Positions 8,774 through 16,482 of a stretch of 64,000 nt of DNA are shown here, one piece after another. The notes under the pieces were generated by a model. The model had not been told where the DNA came from, searched no databases, and was given only the letters and a program-made list of their open reading frames with translations. The position numbers were made by a program, and so were the translations under genes. Each line of letters opens with the position of its first letter. The first letter of the stretch is position 1. The DNA comes from Flavobacteriaceae bacterium (GTDB taxonomy: Bacteria > Bacteroidota > Bacteroidia > Flavobacteriales > Flavobacteriaceae): the NCBI GenBank assembly GCA_003443635.1, contig CP031964.1, positions 1,024,321 to 1,088,320 on the forward strand. Reading direction: 5' to 3'.

Positions 8774-8774
8774 T

Positions 8775-9377
8775 ATGAAAATATTAATCATAGGAGGAAA
8801 TGGGACTATTGGTAAGAAAGTAACTAAACGACTTTCTGAAAAACATGAAGTTTTAATTGCTGGTCGAAACTCTGGTGATGTAACTGTAGATTTTTCAGAT
8901 TCAAATTCAATACGGTTAATGTTTGAAACTATTGGTAAAGTTGATGCTATTGTAGCAATTGCAGGAGATGCTAAATGGGATAAATTTAATAAGCTATCTG
9001 AAGACGATTTTTACATAGGGATTAAAAGTAAATTAATGGGACAAGTTAATGTGGTTCGAATAGGAAAAGAGTATTTAAGCAGTAATGGTTCAATAACATT
9101 GTCAACTGGAATTTTAGCAGATGATCCAGTAGATATGACAACAAGTGCAGCAATGGTAAATGGTGGTATTCATAGTTTTGTAAAAGCTGTCGCTTTAGAA
9201 CTAGAAAATGGAATTCGAATTAATGCGGTTTGTTCAGATTTAGTAGAGGATGCTTATGAAAAATATAAAGATTATTTCCCTGGAAATACACCAGTACCAA
9301 TGCATAAAATTGTTGATGGTTATATAAAATCTATTGAAGGAAAGACTACAGGAAGAATTATTAGAATAATGGCTTAA
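8775..9377 (+). CDS. Atypical short-chain dehydrogenase
   Basis: Short SDR of 200 residues with the nucleotide-binding GGNGTIGKKV at the N-terminus and IVAIAGDAKWD further on. The usual YxxxK catalytic pair is not visible. The region reads SAAMVNGGIHSFVKAVALE, a known atypical SDR subgroup with MVNG at this place. Activity as a normal dehydrogenase is therefore uncertain. It sits between paaJ and paaZ (17-base gap), and no canonical step of the pathway needs it. Confidence 0.8.
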   Translation: MKILIIGGNGTIGKKVTKRLSEKHEVLIAGRNSGDVTVDFSDSNSIRLMFETIGKVDAIVAIAGDAKWDKFNKLSEDDFYIGIKSKLMGQVNVVRIGKEYLSSNGSITLSTGILADDPVDMTTSAAMVNGGIHSFVKAVALELENGIRINAVCSDLVEDAYEKYKDYFPGNTPVPMHKIVDGYIKSIEGKTTGRIIRIMA

Positions 9378-9394
9378 TTATTATCTATTTAGAT

Positions 9395-11896
9395 ATGAAA
9401 AAAATACAACATTACGTTACAGGTGAATGGACAGAAGGAAAAGATGAAGGTACACCTGTTTTAGATGCAATTACTGGCGATGTGATTGCAAATACAGCTA
9501 TTGAGGGGTTAGATATTCCAGAAATTTTAAATTACGGAAGAACTAAAGGAGGAGAAGTACTTCGTAAAATGACTTTTCAAGAACGAGGTAATATGCTTAA
9601 AAGCCTTGCTTTATACCTTAATAAACGCAAAGAAGCATTTTATGAGATTAGTTATCGTACAGGAGCTACTCGTATAGATAGTTGGATAGATATAGAAGGA
9701 GGCTTTGGTAACTTATTTGCTAATGCATCTTTAAGAAAGTTATTTCCTAATCAGCCATATCATGTAGAAGGAGACCCTATCGATTTATCACGTGGAGGAC
9801 GCTTTATGGCACATCATATTATGGTACCTAAAAAAGGAGTGGCAGTACATATTAATGCGTTTAATTTCCCGGTTTGGGGAATGCTAGAAAAATGTGCAGT
9901 AAATTGGATGGCAGGAATGCCAGCTGTAGTCTTACCAGCACCATCTTCATCATATTTAGCAGAAGCTGTAGCCAGAGAAATTATAGCTTCAGGAATTTTA
10001 CCAGAAGGCGCATTACAAATTATTAACGGAACTGTTCGCAACATATTAGATACTGTTGAATCTCAAGATGTAGTTACGTTTACAGGCTCAGCTTCTACTG
10101 GACGTATTTTAAAAGCACATCCAAGAATTATTCAAGAAGCAGTACCATTTACTATGGAAGCAGATTCCTTAAATGCTTCTATCTTAGGAGAAGATGCTGT
10201 TCCAGGAACTCCAGAATTCGATATATTTATTAAAGAAGTTCGTAAAGAAATGACCGTTAAGGCTGGTCAAAAATGTACAGCTATTCGTCGTATTATTGTT
10301 CCTGAAACTTTGGTAGAAGATGTACAAATTGCTTTAGGAAAAGCATTAGATAAAGTAACTATTGGTGATCCAAGACTTAAAGAAGTTAGAATGGGATCTT
10401 TAGTTAGTAAACAACAAGTTGAAGCCGTAAAAAATAGTGTTCAAGATCTGGCTAAAGAAGCACAAATTGTTTATGGTAATTTAGATAAAATTGATGCTAT
10501 TGGAGCAGATGCTAAAAAAGGCGCATTTATAAGCCCTATTTTATTACGTGCAGATAATCCGTTAAATAATAGAGCAGTTCACGAACGTGAGGCATTTGGT
10601 CCAGTAAGTACTATTATGCCTTATAAAACAATTGATGAAGCAATTACTTTATCTCAAATGGGTAAAGGGTCTTTAGTATCTTCAATTACTACAAATAATG
10701 ATACAATCGCAAAAGATTATGTAGTTAATGCTGCAAGTCATCACGGACGTATTTTAGTGCTAAATCGAGAGAGTGCAAAAGAAAGTACAGGGCACGGTTC
10801 ACCATTACCGTATTTAACTCACGGAGGCCCAGGTCGTGCAGGAGGAGGAGAAGAAATGGGCGGAATGCGAGGTATAAAACATTATTTACAACGTACAGCT
10901 ATTCAGGGATCACCGACAACCTTAACAGAAATCACAGGTATTTATCAAGCGAATAGTGCATATAAAGAAATAGATAAGCATCCGTTTGCATACCACTGGG
11001 AAGATATCCAGCCAGGGATGTCATTAAAAACGCATAAACGAACCATTACAGATGGAGATATTGTGAATTTTGCTAATTTAACATGGGATCATTTTTATGC
11101 ACACACAGATATTACATCTTTAGATGGAAGTATTTTTGAAAAACGAACAGCACACGGATATTTTATTCTAGCAGCAGCAGCAGGATTATTTGTATATCCT
11201 AATAAAGGACCTGTAGCGGCAAATTATGGATTAGAGGAATGTCGTTTTTTACGCCCTATTTATCATAACGATACGGTTTACGTGAGATTAACATGTAAAC
11301 AAAAAATAGATAGAGATGTTGCTAGTGCAGAACACCCTAGCGGAATTGTAAAGTGGTTTGTTGAAGTGTTTGATGTTGAAGATGAATTAGTTGCTGTGGC
11401 AACTATTTTAACTATGGTAGAGAAAAAGCAAACAGTATTTGTTGAAATGACGGATGCAAAAATTCAAGAATGCTTAAGTAAATTAACTGAAGATGTAAAA
11501 CCAAAATGGGGAGTATTAACACCTCAGCATATGATTGAGCATTTAGAATTTACTTATAGAATTGCGTCAGGCGAAAATCAAGATTTTGAAATTGCAACTC
11601 CAGAAAAGATTTTAGAGAAAGTTAAAAACAGTTTGTATAACTATAACCCTTTCCCTCTGGAAAGTGAATTTCCATTACTTAAAAAAGGAGAGTTAGATAA
11701 TTTGAAACACTCAAATTTAGCTACTGCAATTGAAAAACTTAATGAAGCTAGAGAAGCATATAAAGCATATTTTAAAGAACACCCAGAAGCTATTTTAAAA
11801 AATATTGTTTTTGGAGAATTAAATAAATATGAATGGTATCTGTTAGAAAGGAAACATTTAAATCATCATTTTGAACAGTTTAACCTGTTGGATTAG
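9395..11896 (+). CDS. paaZ: Bifunctional oxepin-CoA hydrolase / semialdehyde dehydrogenase PaaZ with C-terminal DUF1569 domain
   Basis: Opens the oxepin-CoA ring and oxidises the resulting aldehyde with NADP. Residues 1 to about 520 are the aldehyde dehydrogenase, with E255 in FTMEADSLN and C294 in KAGQKCTAIRR, almost the same numbers as E. coli E256 and C295. Residues about 530-677 are the MaoC-like hydrolase, with D565 and H570 in DHFYAH. E. coli PaaZ ends near 681, but this protein continues to 833. The extra residues about 681-833 resemble DUF1569 of the DinB superfamily, with WGVLTPQHMIEHLE and at the end KHLNHHFEQFN. The same domain occurs alone at 54093-54548. The role of the extension is unknown. 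Confidence 0.93.
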   Translation: MKKIQHYVTGEWTEGKDEGTPVLDAITGDVIANTAIEGLDIPEILNYGRTKGGEVLRKMTFQERGNMLKSLALYLNKRKEAFYEISYRTGATRIDSWIDIEGGFGNLFANASLRKLFPNQPYHVEGDPIDLSRGGRFMAHHIMVPKKGVAVHINAFNFPVWGMLEKCAVNWMAGMPAVVLPAPSSSYLAEAVAREIIASGILPEGALQIINGTVRNILDTVESQDVVTFTGSASTGRILKAHPRIIQEAVPFTMEADSLNASILGEDAVPGTPEFDIFIKEVRKEMTVKAGQKCTAIRRIIVPETLVEDVQIALGKALDKVTIGDPRLKEVRMGSLVSKQQVEAVKNSVQDLAKEAQIVYGNLDKIDAIGADAKKGAFISPILLRADNPLNNRAVHEREAFGPVSTIMPYKTIDEAITLSQMGKGSLVSSITTNNDTIAKDYVVNAASHHGRILVLNRESAKESTGHGSPLPYLTHGGPGRAGGGEEMGGMRGIKHYLQRTAIQGSPTTLTEITGIYQANSAYKEIDKHPFAYHWEDIQPGMSLKTHKRTITDGDIVNFANLTWDHFYAHTDITSLDGSIFEKRTAHGYFILAAAAGLFVYPNKGPVAANYGLEECRFLRPIYHNDTVYVRLTCKQKIDRDVASAEHPSGIVKWFVEVFDVEDELVAVATILTMVEKKQTVFVEMTDAKIQECLSKLTEDVKPKWGVLTPQHMIEHLEFTYRIASGENQDFEIATPEKILEKVKNSLYNYNPFPLESEFPLLKKGELDNLKHSNLATAIEKLNEAREAYKAYFKEHPEAILKNIVFGELNKYEWYLLERKHLNHHFEQFNLLD

Positions 11897-11907
11897 AAAT
11901 AAAGCTG

Positions 11908-12381
11908 ATGTTAAAGAATACCTCTGATAAAATATTAGATAGTACAGATAAAGTTCTTAATCAATTAAAAGAAGGGCTTTCTAAAATTGGTGATTTAGGG
12001 AAAGCTACCAAAGATAAGTTTACCAATTATGTAAAGGAAGTATTTGATATTTTACCCATATTAGAAGAGGCAGGCTTTGTAACTAATAGCTTAATAGTTG
12101 GAATTTCGATACCTCCATCAATAGAAATACATTTTAGTAAGTTCAAGGAGGTAGATGAAGATACTATTAAAAAGTTAAATAAAGAGTATAAGGATAAAAA
12201 GATGTTTAAATTGATTCTCAAATCACTTTTAATGTCTAATAATTTTCAATCTAAAATAGCTTCAGATAATTATGTTCCTAATGGAATATGCATTGAAATT
12301 TCAATACCACCAAAAGTGAGTATTAGATATTTAAATAAGAATCTTAAAAACGTAAATTTTATACATACAGAATTTGATTAA
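11908..12381 (+). CDS. Hypothetical protein with two ISIPP repeats, inside the paa operon
   Basis: Not recognised. The 157 residues have no signal peptide or clear TM segment. The first 45 residues are a charged amphipathic helix-like stretch. Two copies of a short pattern lie exactly 65 residues apart: ISIPPSIEIHF at 66-76 and ISIPPKVSIRY at 131-141, each preceded by a glycine-containing hydrophobic strand. This suggests two related beta-rich units. It starts 11 bases after paaZ and ends 3 bases before the next crotonase gene, so it is translated within the operon. The coding sequence is more AT-rich than paaZ. Confidence 0.6.
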   Translation: MLKNTSDKILDSTDKVLNQLKEGLSKIGDLGKATKDKFTNYVKEVFDILPILEEAGFVTNSLIVGISIPPSIEIHFSKFKEVDEDTIKKLNKEYKDKKMFKLILKSLLMSNNFQSKIASDNYVPNGICIEISIPPKVSIRYLNKNLKNVNFIHTEFD

Positions 12382-12384
12382 AAT

Positions 12385-13137
12385 ATGAGTGATCCATACG
12401 TAAAACAAACTATAGAAAATGAAGTAGGAACTATCGAGTTTTTTCACCCTGCTCATAACTCTTTACCAGGGAATATATTATCGAAATTAGCAGAAACAAT
12501 TACTGAAGCTGGGAAAAATGATGCAATTAAAGTCATTGTTTTAAAGAGTGGAGGTGAGCGTACCTTTTGCGCAGGAGCAAGCTTTAAAGAACTAATTAGT
12601 ATTGATGATGCAGAGACAGGGCGTGTGTTCTTTTCTGGATTTGCCAATGTAATTAATGCCATGCGTAAATGTCCAAAATTTATTATTGGACGAATCCAAG
12701 GAAAAACAGTTGGAGGAGGAGTTGGTTTAGCATCTGCAACAGATTATTGTATGGCAACCAAATTTGCTGCGATAAAATTAAGTGAATTAAATATTGGTAT
12801 TGGCCCTTTTGTAGTTGGTCCGGCAGTAGAACGCAAATTAGGGTTAAGCGGAATGTCTCAAATTGCGATTGATGCAAACAGCTTTTATCCAGCAGAGTGG
12901 GCAAAACAAAAAGGATTGTTCACACAAGTATTTGATACTACTGAAGAATTAGATGAAGCAGTTAAAGCGTTTTCTGAAAATTTGTGTACATACAATACAG
13001 AAGCGATGAAAGAAATGAAAACCATTTTTTGGAATGGAACAGAACATTGGGATTCATTATTAATGGAGCGTGCAGAAATAAGTGGACGCTTAGTATTAAG
13101 TGACTTTACAAAAGAAAAATTAAAAGGATTTAAATAA
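12385..13137 (+). CDS. Enoyl-CoA hydratase/isomerase family protein (PaaF candidate)
   Basis: Crotonase-fold protein of 250 residues with FCAGASFKEL and the oxyanion glycine region KTVGGGVGLASATDY. By position it is the best candidate for the 2,3-dehydroadipyl-CoA hydratase step (PaaF), which is otherwise missing from the cluster. The active site is unusual for a PaaF. The position of hydratase Glu144 is G114 in GGGVGLA, while the Glu164 equivalent is kept as E134 in KLSELNIGIGP. This one-glutamate pattern, with GIGPFVVGPAVERK, is closer to LiuC-type methylglutaconyl-CoA hydratases. It could therefore serve leucine breakdown or be an alternative PaaF. Confidence 0.8.
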   Translation: MSDPYVKQTIENEVGTIEFFHPAHNSLPGNILSKLAETITEAGKNDAIKVIVLKSGGERTFCAGASFKELISIDDAETGRVFFSGFANVINAMRKCPKFIIGRIQGKTVGGGVGLASATDYCMATKFAAIKLSELNIGIGPFVVGPAVERKLGLSGMSQIAIDANSFYPAEWAKQKGLFTQVFDTTEELDEAVKAFSENLCTYNTEAMKEMKTIFWNGTEHWDSLLMERAEISGRLVLSDFTKEKLKGFK

Positions 13138-13140
13138 TAA

Positions 13141-13203
13141 CATCATTCCGAACGGAGTGAAGGAATCTGTTTAATGAAATTGCCACGCTTTGCTCGCAAT
13201 GAC
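13141..13203 (+). repeat. Intergenic hairpin repeat, copy 3 (double hairpin before paaY)
   Basis: Two stems lie in tandem: ATTCC (13145-13149) with GGAAT (13162-13166), and ATTGC (13179-13183) with GCAAT (13196-13200), the latter followed by GACAA. The second half recurs almost unchanged at 15249-15294. Confidence 0.65.
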
Positions 13204-13217
13204 AAATTTATAAGAAA

Positions 13218-13814
13218 ATGATTTACCAATTTAAAGGATATACACCAGTAGTTCACGAAACTAGTTTCGTACACCCTTTAGCGGCAGTAACAGGAAATGT
13301 TATTATTGGTGAAAATTGTTATATCGGCCCGGGAGCAGCTATTCGAGGTGACTGGGGGCAAATTATTTTAGAAGATGGAGTAAATGTACAAGAGAATTGT
13401 ACAGTACATATGTTTCCAGGAAAATCTATAACTTTAAAAGAAAGTGCACATATAGGTCACGGAGCTATTATCCATGGAGCTAATATTGGTAAAAATGTAT
13501 TAGTAGGAATGAACACGGTTATTATGGATGATGCAGAAATAGGAGATGAAAGTATTATAGGAGCTATGGCATTTGTAAAAGCAGAAACTAAAATTCCTAA
13601 CCGAAGTTTAGTAGTTGGTAATCCAGCAAAAATAATTAAACAAGTTAGTGATGAGATGATCGGTTGGAAAACAAAAGGAACAGAACTGTATCAGCAATTA
13701 CCGGCAGATTGTCATGAAAGTTTAAAAGCAGTTGAGCCATTACGAGAAGTACCAGAGCATATGAAATTACAAGAAGATGTTTATAAAACACTTCGTGATT
13801 TTATGAAGAAATAA
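13218..13814 (+). CDS. paaY: Hexapeptide-repeat protein PaaY (gamma-carbonic-anhydrase-like thioesterase)
   Basis: Left-handed beta-helix protein of 198 residues of the gamma-carbonic-anhydrase family. PaaY relatives act as thioesterases that protect the pathway from toxic CoA esters. Hexapeptide repeats run through IGENCYIGPGAAIRGDWG and later turns. The three metal-binding histidines are visible in CTVHMF, IGHG and IIHG. The C-terminal tail of about 40 residues (LPADCHESLKAVEPL) is typical of PaaY, which separates it from plain CaiE or carbonic anhydrase proteins. It closes the paa part. A repeat hairpin and about 100 bases separate it from the E2 gene. Confidence 0.9.
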   Translation: MIYQFKGYTPVVHETSFVHPLAAVTGNVIIGENCYIGPGAAIRGDWGQIILEDGVNVQENCTVHMFPGKSITLKESAHIGHGAIIHGANIGKNVLVGMNTVIMDDAEIGDESIIGAMAFVKAETKIPNRSLVVGNPAKIIKQVSDEMIGWKTKGTELYQQLPADCHESLKAVEPLREVPEHMKLQEDVYKTLRDFMKK

Positions 13815-13850
13815 TTGTCATTTCGAACAAAGCGAAAGAATCTCATCAAA
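13815..13850 (+). repeat. Intergenic hairpin repeat, copy 4 (after paaY)
   Basis: TTGTCA leads into a stem TTTCG (13821-13825) with CGAAA (13833-13837), then AGAATCTCATCA. The lead and tail match copies 1 and 2. Confidence 0.65.
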
Positions 13851-13915
13851 AGATAACTACGTGATTAATTCGTAACGATAAAATAATTAAATACTAACAA
13901 ACATTAGTTAATATA

Positions 13916-15217
13916 ATGTCGAAAGTAGAATTAAAAATGCCTAAAATGGGCGAGAGTATAACAGAAGGAACCATTATTAATTGGTTAATTAATGAAGGCG
14001 ATACTTTTGAAGAAGGTGATATTATTTTAGAAGTTGCTACAGATAAGGTGGATAATGAAGTGCCTGCAACTGCTAATGGAACATTAATAAAAACGATGTT
14101 TCAAGCTAAAGATGTAGTTGCAGTAGGAGAAGTAATAGCTATTTTAGAAGTTTCTGAAGAAGCATCTTCAAAAGAGGAGAAAGCTGTCATTCAGAATGAT
14201 AGCAATGAATCTAATCCTCAGAAAAGAGAAGTGAAAAAAGCAAAACAGCCATCATTACCAAATTCAACATCATTTTCAGTAAACAATACAAATACGTTCT
14301 TTTCACCATTAATTATTTCGATAGCAAAAGAGCATCATATCAGTTATGAAGAGCTTGCTCGTATACCAGCAACAGGTAACGAAGGGCGTTTGCGTAAGAG
14401 TGATGTATTTCAATATATAGAAGACGGGCGACCATTTAAGTTCGCACAACCCATTGCACAACCAGATCCCACAGCATATCGTATTCCACAATTGGATTTA
14501 GATAAAGGCACCGGTAAAATTGTAGAGATGGATCGTATGCGTCAGATGATTGCAGATCGTATGGTGTATTCAAAGCACACATCACCTCATGTTACAGCCT
14601 ATGTAGAAGCCGATTTAACTAATATGGTTAATTGGAGAAACGCGAATAAAACCCCGTTTCAAGAAAAGCATGGAGAAAAGCTAACATTTACACCTTTATT
14701 TGTTGAAGCAGTAGCAAAAGCGATAAAAGACTTTCCGAATATTAATGCATCAGTAGATGGTAGTAATATTATTATAAAAGAAGATATTAATATTGGTATG
14801 GCTGCAGCATTACCAAGCGGAAACTTAATCGTTCCTGTAGTAAAAAATGCAGACTCTAAAAACCTAAAACAATTAGCTTCAGATGTTAACTCACTGTCAT
14901 CAAAAGCAAGAGATAATAAGCTTAGTGGCGATGATATTAAAGGAAGCACTTTTACAATTTCTAATGTTGGAACGTTTGGAAGTTTAATGGGAACACCTAT
15001 TATTAATCAGCCAGAAGTTGCCATTTTGGCCTTAGGAATTATTAAAAAACGTGCAGAGGTTATTGAAAAACCTGAAGGTGATACTATAGAGATTCGTAGT
15101 ATGATGTATTTATCCTTATCATTTGATCACCGTATTGTTGATGGCTACTTAGGAGGAAGTTTTTTAAGAAGAGTTGCTGATTATTTAGAGCAATTTGATG
15201 TAAATAGAAATTATTAA
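13916..15217 (+). CDS. Dihydrolipoamide acyltransferase, E2 of a 2-oxo acid dehydrogenase complex (branched-chain type)
   Basis: Core subunit that transfers acyl groups from lipoyl arms to CoA. The lipoyl domain is at residues 1-75, with the lipoylated lysine in EVATDKVDNEV. The E1/E3-binding domain at about 125-165 holds SPLIISIAKEHHISYEELA and GRLRKSDV. The catalytic domain ends with SLSFDHRIVDGYLGG, containing the HxxxD catalytic pair. The 433 residues fit a single-lipoyl E2. It forms a set with ilvE and the fused E1 downstream. No E3 (lipoamide dehydrogenase) is nearby, so a shared E3 must come from elsewhere. Substrate could be branched-chain 2-oxo acids or, given the paa context, phenylpyruvate. 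Confidence 0.9.
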   Translation: MSKVELKMPKMGESITEGTIINWLINEGDTFEEGDIILEVATDKVDNEVPATANGTLIKTMFQAKDVVAVGEVIAILEVSEEASSKEEKAVIQNDSNESNPQKREVKKAKQPSLPNSTSFSVNNTNTFFSPLIISIAKEHHISYEELARIPATGNEGRLRKSDVFQYIEDGRPFKFAQPIAQPDPTAYRIPQLDLDKGTGKIVEMDRMRQMIADRMVYSKHTSPHVTAYVEADLTNMVNWRNANKTPFQEKHGEKLTFTPLFVEAVAKAIKDFPNINASVDGSNIIIKEDINIGMAAALPSGNLIVPVVKNADSKNLKQLASDVNSLSSKARDNKLSGDDIKGSTFTISNVGTFGSLMGTPIINQPEVAILALGIIKKRAEVIEKPEGDTIEIRSMMYLSLSFDHRIVDGYLGGSFLRRVADYLEQFDVNRNY

Positions 15218-15221
15218 AACT

Positions 15222-15294
15222 CCTGCGAAGACAAGATCTGTAGAATGAGATTGCTACGTTTCTAGATAATTATCGAGATGTCTCGCAATGACAA
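15222..15294 (+). repeat. Intergenic hairpin repeat, copy 5 (before ilvE)
   Basis: ATTGC (15250-15254) pairs with GCAAT (15285-15289). Inside is a perfect palindrome GATAATTATC (15265-15274) flanked by TCT and AGA. The element ends in GACAA like copy 3. A degenerate CTCCTGCGAAGACAAGATCT unit precedes it. Confidence 0.6.
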
Positions 15295-15306
15295 ACAAAT
15301 TATATT

Positions 15307-16365
15307 ATGAGTTACAATATCAACATAACAAAAATAGAAACTTCTAAAGTTTCAGAATTAGATTTTAATAATATCCCTTTAGGAAAAACATTTACAGATC
15401 ATATGTTTATCTGTGATTATGAAGATGGACAATGGGTAAATCCTCGTGTGGAACCATTAGAATTGATTCCTACGCATCCTGCAGCAATGGCTTTACATTA
15501 CGGACAAGCTATTTTTGAAGGAATGAAAGCTACAATAGATACTAATGGAGTTCCAATGTTATTTCGCCCAGAGAAAAATGCAACTCGATTAAATTTAAGT
15601 GCAGCTCGTATGGGAATGCCTGATTTTCCTGAAGATTTATTTGTAGAAGGTTTAAAACAATTAGTCGCAATAGAAAAAGATTGGATCCCTCCAGCTGAAG
15701 GGAGCGCCCTATATTTAAGACCGTTTATGTATGCAGACGAACCATTTATTGGGATGAGAGCAGCTACTCATTATAAATTTATCATTATAGCATCTCCATC
15801 AAATCCGTTGTATAGTAATCGGATTAAATTATACGCAGAAACTAAATATATTAGAGCTGCAGAAGGAGGAACAGGTGAAGCTAAAGCAGCAGGTAATTAT
15901 GCTGCTGCGATCCGTCCAACAGAGCTAGCAAAAGCTAAAGGTTATGATCAAGTGTTATGGTTAGATGCACATAACTTTAATTATATCCAAGAAGTTGGTA
16001 CCATGAATATTTTCTTCAAAATTAATGGAGAAATTGTTACACCAAATTTAGATGGATCTATTTTACATGGTATTACACGTTTAAGTGTGATTGAGTTATT
16101 GAGAAGTAAAGATTTTAAGGTAACCGAACGACCAATTACTATTGAAGAGATTATTGAAGCCTCTAATAATGGAACATTAGAAGAAGCATTTGGAGCAGGT
16201 ACTGCTGTGGGTATAGCGATGATTCAAGAGATTGGATATAAAGATTCTGTTATTCATGTCTCAGATGAAAGCCCAACAGCTCAAATGGTATTAGATACAT
16301 TAGATGGTGTGCGTTCAGGGAAACTAGAAGATACATTAAATTGGATGGTTAAAATTAATAGTTAG
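15307..16365 (+). CDS. ilvE: Branched-chain amino acid aminotransferase
   Basis: PLP aminotransferase that interconverts leucine, isoleucine and valine with their 2-oxo acids. Relatives often accept aromatic amino acids to a lesser degree. The fold-type IV features are present: ALHYGQAIFEGMKA, the region with the PLP lysine in GEAKAAGNYAAA, and AFGAGTAVGI near the C-terminus. The 352 residues match the longer class II enzymes. Its place between the E2 and E1 genes of an oxo acid dehydrogenase suggests that the pair works in amino acid breakdown, with this enzyme making the substrate of the complex. Confidence 0.92.
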   Translation: MSYNINITKIETSKVSELDFNNIPLGKTFTDHMFICDYEDGQWVNPRVEPLELIPTHPAAMALHYGQAIFEGMKATIDTNGVPMLFRPEKNATRLNLSAARMGMPDFPEDLFVEGLKQLVAIEKDWIPPAEGSALYLRPFMYADEPFIGMRAATHYKFIIIASPSNPLYSNRIKLYAETKYIRAAEGGTGEAKAAGNYAAAIRPTELAKAKGYDQVLWLDAHNFNYIQEVGTMNIFFKINGEIVTPNLDGSILHGITRLSVIELLRSKDFKVTERPITIEEIIEASNNGTLEEAFGAGTAVGIAMIQEIGYKDSVIHVSDESPTAQMVLDTLDGVRSGKLEDTLNWMVKINS

Positions 16366-16402
16366 AGAATTATCACCGTAAATAAAAACCTCTAAAAGAA
16401 AA

Positions 16403-16432
16403 GTTTGTCATTCCGCACTAGATGTGGAATCT
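16403..16432 (+). repeat. Intergenic hairpin repeat, copy 6 (before the E1 gene)
   Basis: TTTGTCA leads into ATTCCGCA (16410-16417) paired with TGTGGAAT (16423-16430) with one G-U pair and a 5-base loop, then CTATA. It has the same TTGTCATTCC lead as copy 1. Confidence 0.65.
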
Positions 16433-16458
16433 ATATAAATTGGAAGTAAATTAATAAG

Positions 16459-16476
16459 GCCCCCGTCTTTTCGGGC
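16459..16476 (+). repeat. Short GC hairpin upstream of the E1 start
   Basis: CCCG (16462-16465) pairs with CGGG (16472-16475) around a T-rich loop, 7 bases before the ATG at 16483. The setting TTAATAAGG plus hairpin plus ATG parallels the one before paaG. Confidence 0.5.
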
Positions 16477-16482
16477 ATTAAT

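Noticed and set aside
13141-13203. Double hairpin before paaY as a riboswitch
   Set aside because: The same pieces recur before unrelated genes (15222-15294), so it is better seen as a dispersed repeat.
3024-16476. Hairpins in the paa operon as ordinary terminators
   Set aside because: They lack T tracts and lie inside a tight operon, so a repeat or processing role fits better.
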